From contig JAIXRD010000352.1 in the NCBI GenBank assembly GCA_027485365.1, positions 1 through 18,202 of the forward strand: 18,202 nt of DNA, written 5' to 3'. The position numbers and the translations under genes are program-made. The notes below the pieces were generated by a model. It ran no database searches and was not told the origin of the DNA. It was given only the letters and a program-made list of their open reading frames with translations. Shown here piece by piece: positions 6,458 through 12,877 of this stretch (position 1 is its first letter; each line of letters begins with the position of its first letter). The stretch is from Cryomorphaceae bacterium (GTDB lineage Bacteria > Bacteroidota > Bacteroidia > Flavobacteriales_D > Crocinitomicaceae).

Positions 6458-8640
6458 CCCTTATTGCATCCTTACTGGTCGTCTGCGTTGAAGGGCAAGT
6501 AAAACTGAAGGATTTAATATCTTTTGGAGATGAGCAATTTCAGAAAGGGGATTATTATTACGCGACAAAAATTTATGAGCAGGCCATTCAAATGGATTCC
6601 GTATCCGTTGATTTACACTGGAAACAAGCAGAAACACAACGTGCATATAAAAACTATGCTGAGGCCGCTAAATGGTATGCAAAAGTGTATGCCGCAGATC
6701 CAGAATTGGTATATCCGAATGCGCTCATATATTATGCCCTCATGGTGAAACAAACAGGGGATTATAGTACCGCCTTGGCGCTATTTAAAAAAGCATATAA
6801 GGAAGCTTCAGCCTATCAAGAAGGGTTTGCCTACATTCGAGCAAAGCAAGAAATAAAATCGACGGAATTTGCTATAAAATCAACCGTAAAATCAGTGAAT
6901 AGTCCATTATTATCCATGCCTGATAGCATTAACTCCTACGATGCGGAATTTGGACATATGTTCAAGAATGGGGTGTTTTACTTTTCTTCGTTAAAGGCCG
7001 ATTCAATAAACACGAATGAAGAGGTATATACAAAGTTCTATCGCACCAGAACGTATACTTCAAGCTTTGATTCGTTAAAACAGAGCTATTCATCGCCAAC
7101 CCAGTGGGAGCAGTTATCAGCACCGGAACGTAGCACCGGAAATGGGAGTTTTGATGATCAAGGGTGGTATTATTATAGTATTTGTAACGATAAAGGATAT
7201 AATTATCAATGTAAAATCGCTCGATTCAAGCAGGAAAACGGGGTAAATCAAATTGATACCTTACCGAGTATTATTAATATGGAAGGGTCTAATACTACCA
7301 ATCCGTGTTGGGTTAAGCTTAAGAATGGGAAAAGCTACCTGTTCTTTTCATCCGACCGTGAGGGAGGTAAGGGGGGAATGGATATTTGGCTTGCGGGAAT
7401 AAAAGCCAATGGGACCTTTGATACACCAAAAAATATTGCTTCTATTAACAGCATTGAACATGAAATCACTCCATGGATGGATGTGGATTCAAACCGCTTG
7501 TACTTTTCGTCGCCATGGCATTATGGATATGGTGGATATGATGTATTTGAGTCCAACCTTTTGGATAAAATGCAATTTTCCAAACCCAAAAATTTGGGAA
7601 AACCTGTAAACAGTCCGGCTAATGATTTATATTATTTTAGGCAGGCAGATAGTGTATTCGTCTCCTCGAACCGCCTGGGAAGTAAATCGAAAAAAAACCC
7701 AACCTGTTGCAGTGACATATATTTTGCGACCATTGAGCGGCCAATAAATATTCCCCCACCTCCAAGCAGCATACCGCCTGACAGTAATCGCATTGAATTT
7801 CCAGTGGCCTTATATTTCAGGAACGACTACCCCAATCCTAAATCGTATGCTAAAAAAAGTAACTTACCATACGACCTGCTTTATACTGATTATGTAAAGG
7901 CCCGGAAGGGGTATTTGGACAGTGTGTTGGACAAAAACAGTTTGGCAACGTTCTTTACAAGTAAAGTTGATCGGGGCTATAACATCTTATTGAAATTATA
8001 TGACTCCGTTCGGAATGAATTAGCCAGGGGAAACTCCGTACAATTATTTGCAAGGGGTTATGCAAGTCCATTAAACGTAACACAATACAATGTGAACCTT
8101 ACACAACGAAGGATTTCTTCCGTTCAGAAATTCTTTTTGGAATATCAAAACGGTGCATTGAAAGATATTTTGGATAAAAACAAATCCATTTCACTTGAAA
8201 TTGTGGAGGTTCCTTTAGGAGAATTTGCGGCAAATCAAACTACATCAGATAATCTTCAAGATAAGGCATCTTCCGTTTATTCAGTCGCCGCGAGCATTGA
8301 ACGTAAAGTAGAAATTCTGTACATGACAAGAATTCAACATCAAAATTTACAACGAATTACTGCTGAACCTTTAGTCCAAGAGGATGAGATTAAAGAAGGT
8401 GTGGAGGTGACAAAACGGATAACTATTACTCATGACGCGAGCGAACTTCAATTGAGTGAAGTTCGATTTAGTCAAGAAGGCTTACAATATGAAATGAAAT
8501 CGATTGCTGAAAATGAATCTGAAGTAATATTCATGTTTACCCCCTTATTCACCGGAAAACACGCGAGTTGTTATGCAGATCTTTATTTTGAGGACATAAA
8601 AGAACCGCTTCGAGTATATTTTACCTTTCTTAAAAAATAA
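6439..8640 (+). CDS. TPR - PD40 repeat - OmpA-like envelope protein with extra C-terminal domain
   Basis: 733-residue exported protein. A signal peptide covers about 1-19, followed by TPR-like helices (about 25-125). PD40/WD40-like beta-propeller repeats span about 165-430, seen as the recurring YFSS, FFSSDREGGKGGMDIW, YFSSPWHYGYGGYDVF and VFVSSNR segments. A proline-rich linker (PPPPSS, about 439-444) leads to an OmpA-like domain (about 452-630) with ARGYASPLNVTQYN and LTQRRISSVQKFF. The usual Asp of the peptidoglycan-binding loop is not in its common place, but the RR pair is kept. About 90 more residues (about 640-733) form a beta-rich domain that I do not recognise. It overlaps the PorP/SprF gene by 19 bases. 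Such pairs are common in Bacteroidota and are linked to type IX secretion or gliding; PorE has a comparable TPR/WD40/OmpA plan but is a lipoprotein, and no good lipobox is seen here. Confidence 0.82.
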   Translation: MPRLYLTLIASLLVVCVEGQVKLKDLISFGDEQFQKGDYYYATKIYEQAIQMDSVSVDLHWKQAETQRAYKNYAEAAKWYAKVYAADPELVYPNALIYYALMVKQTGDYSTALALFKKAYKEASAYQEGFAYIRAKQEIKSTEFAIKSTVKSVNSPLLSMPDSINSYDAEFGHMFKNGVFYFSSLKADSINTNEEVYTKFYRTRTYTSSFDSLKQSYSSPTQWEQLSAPERSTGNGSFDDQGWYYYSICNDKGYNYQCKIARFKQENGVNQIDTLPSIINMEGSNTTNPCWVKLKNGKSYLFFSSDREGGKGGMDIWLAGIKANGTFDTPKNIASINSIEHEITPWMDVDSNRLYFSSPWHYGYGGYDVFESNLLDKMQFSKPKNLGKPVNSPANDLYYFRQADSVFVSSNRLGSKSKKNPTCCSDIYFATIERPINIPPPPSSIPPDSNRIEFPVALYFRNDYPNPKSYAKKSNLPYDLLYTDYVKARKGYLDSVLDKNSLATFFTSKVDRGYNILLKLYDSVRNELARGNSVQLFARGYASPLNVTQYNVNLTQRRISSVQKFFLEYQNGALKDILDKNKSISLEIVEVPLGEFAANQTTSDNLQDKASSVYSVAASIERKVEILYMTRIQHQNLQRITAEPLVQEDEIKEGVEVTKRITITHDASELQLSEVRFSQEGLQYEMKSIAENESEVIFMFTPLFTGKHASCYADLYFEDIKEPLRVYFTFLKK

Positions 8641-8659
8641 GTAACTACGTAGATTCTGC

Positions 8660-8667
8660 TAACTTTG
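8660..8667 (+). promoter_or_regulatory. -7 promoter element very close to the downstream start codon
   Basis: TAACTTTG fits TAnnTTTG exactly and ends only five bases before the ATG at 8673. Since transcription usually begins about 4-7 bases past this element, the mRNA would start at or next to the ATG, giving a leaderless or nearly leaderless message. Pattern-based inference. Confidence 0.55.
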
Positions 8668-8672
8668 CCCGC

Positions 8673-9875
8673 ATGACGACTGAAAAAAAATCCACAAAGC
8701 CCCGGTTATATTTTATCGATTTTGCGCGGTCTATAGCCATAATCATGATGTTAGAAGGACATTTTACTGGAGCAGCCTTAGCAAACCAGTATAGAGATGG
8801 TGAACATTGGCTCTATGCGCTTTGGCACAACCTACATGGCTTAACATCGCCCTTATTCTTTACTACCAGTGGATTGATCTTTGTGTATTTACTAACCGGT
8901 GCAAAGCCTGAACTTTCATACTTTGAAAATGAACGCGTTCGTAAAGGATTCAAGCGCGTATTGGAATTATTGTTTTGGGGGTATGCTATTCAATTATCTT
9001 TTTATACCATTGGAAAGGATATTTATTACGGATCGGAATGGCACTTAGATTGGCTATATGCATTCCATGTATTGCAATCAATTGGTATAGGGATTTTCTT
9101 ACTGCTGGTATTATTTGGATTAAAAAAACTATTAAAGGTTGGTAGAATGCATTGGTATTATCTCATGGGTGCACTTGTGATTTTGGTTACGTATGCTTAT
9201 TTGAAGGATTATATACAAACAGATGAAGCGTTGGTTGCCAAAGGTAACCCACCGAGTTATTGGCCTCATGGATTTCCAAATTTCTTTCAAAACATGTTTT
9301 ACGGGCCATTTTCTGATTTTGGAATTTTACGCTATTCCAGTTATGTACTTCTTGGTGGAGTAATTGGAAGTGTGGTTAGAACCTATGAGCACCATTCGAA
9401 GAAAGCTTGGTTTAGTTTATTATTTATAGTTCTCGGGCTTTGTTTTAACTTCTTTACACAAGGTGTTTTACATGCCTCGGATGGTTTCATTGAGTCTCTT
9501 GGAATGACTCAACACAGTGTACTAGAATTAGACACCACCCATTTTGTTAGATTTGGGCAAGTATTAATAGTGCTAGGGAGTTTAATGTTTATGGATAGTA
9601 GGGTTAATATTAATTTCCCTAAGTTTCTTAAAATGGGACAAAACACCTTTCCTATTTATGTAGTTCACGTAATAATTTTATATGGAGGTATTTTCGGATT
9701 TGGTCTTGTTCCTTACGCATTTAATAGGAATTTAGACCCTATTTCAAGTGCGGGTGTGTCCGTTTTGGCGATTTTGTTTTTCTTTTTAATGACGCAATAT
9801 ATCGAGCCATTGGCTACGTTGTATAATCGAATCTTAATTGGATTAAAAATCAAAAAATATCCTCCTACTTCTTGA
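8673..9875 (+). CDS. Multi-pass membrane protein of the DUF1624/HGSNAT-like acetyltransferase type
   Basis: 400 residues with about nine to eleven hydrophobic membrane segments. The start YFIDFARSIAIIMMLEGHF (13-31) matches the first-helix pattern of the heparan-alpha-glucosaminide N-acetyltransferase-like (DUF1624) and related acyltransferase families: an aspartate, then R, then a membrane helix ending in a histidine (H30). A following SPLFFTTSG segment (about 59-67) also fits these families. Relatives are thought to move acyl groups across the inner membrane onto sugars or envelope polymers. The donor and acceptor cannot be read here. An OafA/acyltransferase-3 type is the main alternative. 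It probably has its own promoter (box at 8660-8667). Its last 11 bases overlap tail to tail with the SGNH hydrolase gene on the other strand. Confidence 0.68.
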   Translation: MTTEKKSTKPRLYFIDFARSIAIIMMLEGHFTGAALANQYRDGEHWLYALWHNLHGLTSPLFFTTSGLIFVYLLTGAKPELSYFENERVRKGFKRVLELLFWGYAIQLSFYTIGKDIYYGSEWHLDWLYAFHVLQSIGIGIFLLLVLFGLKKLLKVGRMHWYYLMGALVILVTYAYLKDYIQTDEALVAKGNPPSYWPHGFPNFFQNMFYGPFSDFGILRYSSYVLLGGVIGSVVRTYEHHSKKAWFSLLFIVLGLCFNFFTQGVLHASDGFIESLGMTQHSVLELDTTHFVRFGQVLIVLGSLMFMDSRVNINFPKFLKMGQNTFPIYVVHVIILYGGIFGFGLVPYAFNRNLDPISSAGVSVLAILFFFLMTQYIEPLATLYNRILIGLKIKKYPPTS

Positions 9876-10875
9876 TTTTCTGTTTTGCTTTAAAGGTTAT
9901 CTTTTGATTAAACCATCGCGTACCGCATGGTAGTTCTACTTTTAACCGCACGTTGTAGGTACCCGGAGCGGAATAAAAATATTCTAAATTAGCCCCTTTG
10001 AATACTTTATCTTTAGCGAGATACCAGGTGACGTTTGCATCTGCCCCATAATTGGCTTCTGCCTTTAATCGATAGCGACCCTTGTCATCTGTAGTAGCTG
10101 AAACCAAATAATAATCTTTAGTAAATCCATTCGATTCAAGCGTTGGCAAAACCGTTTGTTCACAATGTTGCTGTATGAGTTTAGCCTCTGAATAATTAAT
10201 AGTTTTCGTTACAGCTCCTACCGGAGATTCATGAAAAATACTTGTAAAAAAGGTAGATGCAGCCAAATAAGAACCCGATTTACTTGGGTGATATAAATCA
10301 GGGTCGTACAAATTAATTTCGGGGTGTTTTTGTCTAAACGATAACCATGTCCTTCCAACTGGCACTACGGGATGTTTAAACAAGGAATTCATGTATGCAT
10401 ATCCCTTAATAATCGTATCGCTCATTTGCTCAAATGATAATTTTACAGAATCCTTTTCACAACCATCTCGGTAACCCCAAGTTTCATAAAAAAGAATCTG
10501 AGCGCAGGGATTATGCGCTTTAATCGTATCTAAAATCTTGCTAGCATATGGAAGCGTTATTGTATCTATATACGCTTTATCTTGAACAAATTCCTTGGAC
10601 CATCCTTGCACGACGATTACATTCCATTTACCTTTTTTAATCGCATCAAACAACTCGGGTCGCATGGTTTGATCTTTCAAGGAAGCCCCACCTTTCCAAC
10701 ATTTTTCTACGTGGACTGACTTTTGTTTCGCCCTGCATATTTTCTGAAAAATCCCAGGCATATCATTGTTTCCAGTAAAGGAATTTCCAATAAATAAAAT
10801 TCGTGTGGTATCGGATGCTGAAGCCAAAAAGGTACAGCCTAAACAAAACCAAAATAAACTTTTGAATTTCAACAT
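9865..10875 (-). CDS. Exported SGNH/GDSL-like hydrolase with C-terminal Ig/PKD-like domain
   Basis: 336 residues. A signal peptide (about 1-21, ending near ASAS) suggests export. The SGNH fold is seen from block I GNSFTG (nucleophile Ser32, residues 30-35), block II glycines in GGAS (62-65) and the block V catalytic pair in DLYHPS (Asp193, His196). This resembles the DUF4886-type branch. A C-terminal beta-sandwich, PKD-like segment (about 245-330, with APGTYNVRLKV) follows. SGNH enzymes cleave ester or acetyl groups from lipids or polysaccharides; the substrate here is unknown. There is no T9SS sorting domain; the tail is lysine-rich. It starts one base after the HIT gene's stop, as the third gene of greA-HIT-SGNH, and its end overlaps the convergent membrane-protein gene by 11 bases. 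Confidence 0.78.
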   Translation of the reverse strand: MLKFKSLFWFCLGCTFLASASDTTRILFIGNSFTGNNDMPGIFQKICRAKQKSVHVEKCWKGGASLKDQTMRPELFDAIKKGKWNVIVVQGWSKEFVQDKAYIDTITLPYASKILDTIKAHNPCAQILFYETWGYRDGCEKDSVKLSFEQMSDTIIKGYAYMNSLFKHPVVPVGRTWLSFRQKHPEINLYDPDLYHPSKSGSYLAASTFFTSIFHESPVGAVTKTINYSEAKLIQQHCEQTVLPTLESNGFTKDYYLVSATTDDKGRYRLKAEANYGADANVTWYLAKDKVFKGANLEYFYSAPGTYNVRLKVELPCGTRWFNQKITFKAKQKIKK

Positions 10876-10876
10876 A

Positions 10877-11266
10877 CTAAATTAACTGAAAAGATGAGAC
10901 CAATTTCCTTGCCAACTCTTCATCAATCCGTGTTTTCTCACGTGAAAAATTCATATCATTCACAGTATTTATTGGAATCAAATGAATATGAACATGTGGA
11001 ACTTCTAATCCGATTACTGAAACGCCAATTCGCGTGCATGGTACAAGTTCTCGTAAACGAATGGCAATACGTTTTGTGAAATCCATGAGTGCATGGTAGG
11101 ATGTATGGTCTACATCGAACAGATAATCTACTTCCTGTTTTGGAAAAACCAACACATGGCCCTGCACAAGCGGATTGATATCTAAAATTGCCATATGTAA
11201 ATCATCTTCCGCAAGCACATATGCTGGTAGCTCACCGCTAACAATCCGCGAAAAAATACTGGCCAT
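10877..11266 (-). CDS. HIT-family (HinT-like) purine nucleotide hydrolase
   Basis: 129-residue cytoplasmic protein with the histidine-triad motif HVHIHLIP (H91, H93, H95; the middle His is the usual nucleophile) and the N-terminal FSRIVSGELPAYVLAEDD typical of HinT/HIT proteins. The family hydrolyses nucleoside phosphoramidates and related purine nucleotides; the physiological substrate in bacteria is uncertain. Length is normal. The ATG at 11264-11266 shares one base with the greA stop (TAATG), a strong sign of translational coupling. A greA-HIT pairing is, as I recall, common in Bacteroidota. Confidence 0.92.
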   Translation of the reverse strand: MASIFSRIVSGELPAYVLAEDDLHMAILDINPLVQGHVLVFPKQEVDYLFDVDHTSYHALMDFTKRIAIRLRELVPCTRIGVSVIGLEVPHVHIHLIPINTVNDMNFSREKTRIDEELARKLVSSFQLI

Positions 11267-11739
11267 TACCTTGTTATTGAGAGGATTTCAAATTGCATTA
11301 AGCCGCCTGGTGTTTGGATATCCGCTATTTCACCAACTTTTTTACCTAATATCCCTTTGCCTATTGGTGAATCCACAGAAATTTTCCTGAGTTTAATATC
11401 GGCTTCACTTTCTGCAACAAGTGTATACTCGATTTCCATTTGATTCGCCTTGTTTCGGATCTTTACAGTGGATAAAATAAACGCGCGGGATTTATCAATA
11501 TTCGCATCATCAATTAATCGTGCATTAGCAATAACAGCCTCCAATTTAGAAATTCGCATTTCAAGTATACCTTGTGCCTCTTTGGCAGCATCATATTCTG
11601 CATTTTCTGACAAATCACCTTTATCACGCGCTTCAGCGATTTGATTAGAAATAGATGGACGTTGAACATGAGTTAGGTCATGCAATTCATCTTTTAATTT
11701 TTGTAGGCCTTCAGCCGAATAGTAATTAATTTGTGACAT
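11266..11739 (-). CDS. greA: Transcription elongation factor GreA
   Basis: 157 residues, the standard GreA length. The N-terminal coiled coil carries the signature GDLSENAEYDAAKEAQ (41-56), with acidic tip residues D42 and E45 that place Mg2+ in the RNA polymerase active site. The C-terminal FKBP-like domain has SPIGKGILGKKVGEI. GreA enters the polymerase secondary channel and stimulates cleavage of backtracked RNA. The open frame extends seven codons further to a TTG at 11758-11760; I chose the ATG at 11737-11739 because MSQINYYS gives the family's normal N-terminus. It heads the leftward greA-HIT-SGNH operon, with a candidate -7 box at 11789-11796 and a hairpin in its leader. Confidence 0.96.
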   Translation of the reverse strand: MSQINYYSAEGLQKLKDELHDLTHVQRPSISNQIAEARDKGDLSENAEYDAAKEAQGILEMRISKLEAVIANARLIDDANIDKSRAFILSTVKIRNKANQMEIEYTLVAESEADIKLRKISVDSPIGKGILGKKVGEIADIQTPGGLMQFEILSITR

Positions 11740-11759
11740 CTTAAAAGGGATTAAACGCA

Positions 11760-11785
11760 AACAAGAGAGCCGAAGCCCTCTTGTT
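11760..11785 (-). terminator. UUCG-loop stem-loop between the PorV-family gene and greA
   Basis: Complementary arms 11760-11770 and 11775-11785 form an 11-position stem with one mismatch around a four-base loop. On the minus strand the loop is TTCG closed by C-G, an exceptionally stable tetraloop. It lies 22 bases past the PorV-family stop. The downstream tract (TTGCGTTTAA) is only moderately T-rich, so as a terminator it may be leaky. It could instead, or also, be the 5'-end structure of the greA transcript. Confidence 0.6.
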
Positions 11786-11788
11786 CAA

Positions 11789-11796
11789 CAAAAATA
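11789..11796 (-). promoter_or_regulatory. Putative -7 promoter element for greA-HIT-SGNH
   Basis: On the minus strand this reads TATTTTTG, an exact fit to TAnnTTTG. Transcription would begin around 11782-11785, right at the first arm of the stem-loop, about 43-46 bases before the greA ATG. No convincing -33 TTG is seen at the usual distance, which would be inside the end of the preceding gene. Confidence 0.45.
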
Positions 11797-11806
11797 ATAT
11801 AAATTC

Positions 11807-12859
11807 TTATTTTAAACTAATCGTCACTCCGAGTGTGTGAATGATACCAAATACTCCGGCAAAACGGGAACAGTACTCTACACCTAATGCACTTTTATTC
11901 TTACCAACAAGCGCATCTACAGAGAACCCAGCGGTAGGACCTGTAAGGGCATTAGAACGATTCTCTGCGTCGAAGATTCCATTCTCATACACAAATCCTC
12001 CGCGAAGATTGAATGCAACTTTCTCCGTTGACATGCCATAGTCTAAGCCAATTCTGTATTGATCTTTAGAAAATGAATTCGCTTGAAAAGCTAGGGCTAC
12101 ATTTAATTTACTAGCATCACTAAAAATGAAATCATAAGACCCACCAATAGAGAGTAAAGATGGTAATTCATACGTAGCAGAACGTTGCTCCAACGATGCA
12201 ATAAAACCGCTTGAAACGTACTCTACTTGATTCGCTAAACCGTCTCCTTTAAACTTCATTACCGGACCAACATTCTTTAATGCGATACCAAATTTGATTT
12301 GATTCTGCTCACCCGTTACATATCGAATCCCTGCATCGAGTGCAATGCCGTTTGACTTTAAGTTGTAAATACTTTCTGTTACCACTTTAAAGTTAATCCC
12401 ACCATAAATAGAAGAAGAGAACTTCTTTGCGAAGCCAACATTGAAAATATTTGCACGAGGAGAGAAATATCCGATATTGCCTTCAGGGTTTGCAACCGTC
12501 GTAATCGGAACGTCGCCATAATTCATGGATTGAATACTCACCGCAATTACATTGGACTCTCCAACGCGTTGAGCAAATCCTGCTGAATTAAGACTAATCC
12601 CAGCGTTACCCATCCAATTCGAATAATTGAATTTGATTTGAGTCTTATCCAAAAATGCTAGGCCAGCGATGTTATTATACTGAGCTTCTAAGCCATTAAT
12701 AGTAGCTACACCCGCGTCACCAATCGCCGAACCACGAGCCCATGGATTCACCAATAGATGGGAAGCACCCGCAGAACCAACGCGATCTTCATTACCAGCA
12801 AATGCGGACAAAGAACAGGCTGCTGCAAAAATTAAACTATACTTACTAATCGATTTCAT
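11807..12859 (-). CDS. PorV/PorQ-family outer-membrane beta-barrel protein
   Basis: 350 residues. A signal peptide covers about 1-21 (ending AFA). The conserved family segment RGSAIGDAGVATINGLEAQ, then YNNIAGLAFL (42-70) follows, and the remainder alternates as in a FadL-like outer-membrane barrel, ending in VTISLK. PorV is the shuttle that carries type IX secretion substrates to the sortase PorU, and PorQ is another member. This paralogue is encoded 18 bases after a large T9SS substrate and is the last of three genes in the receptor - secreted protein - barrel unit. I infer a dedicated role in exporting or anchoring that substrate rather than the housekeeping PorV function. Transcription probably ends at the stem-loop at 11760-11785. 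Confidence 0.83.
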   Translation of the reverse strand: MKSISKYSLIFAAACSLSAFAGNEDRVGSAGASHLLVNPWARGSAIGDAGVATINGLEAQYNNIAGLAFLDKTQIKFNYSNWMGNAGISLNSAGFAQRVGESNVIAVSIQSMNYGDVPITTVANPEGNIGYFSPRANIFNVGFAKKFSSSIYGGINFKVVTESIYNLKSNGIALDAGIRYVTGEQNQIKFGIALKNVGPVMKFKGDGLANQVEYVSSGFIASLEQRSATYELPSLLSIGGSYDFIFSDASKLNVALAFQANSFSKDQYRIGLDYGMSTEKVAFNLRGGFVYENGIFDAENRSNALTGPTAGFSVDALVGKNKSALGVEYCSRFAGVFGIIHTLGVTISLK

Positions 12860-12877
12860 GCTATCTATAATTAATGA

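Noticed and set aside
8644..8651. 8-bp palindrome CTACGTAG between the OmpA-like gene and the acyltransferase-like gene
   Set aside because: Too short and loopless to act as a terminator, and expected by chance in a window of this size.
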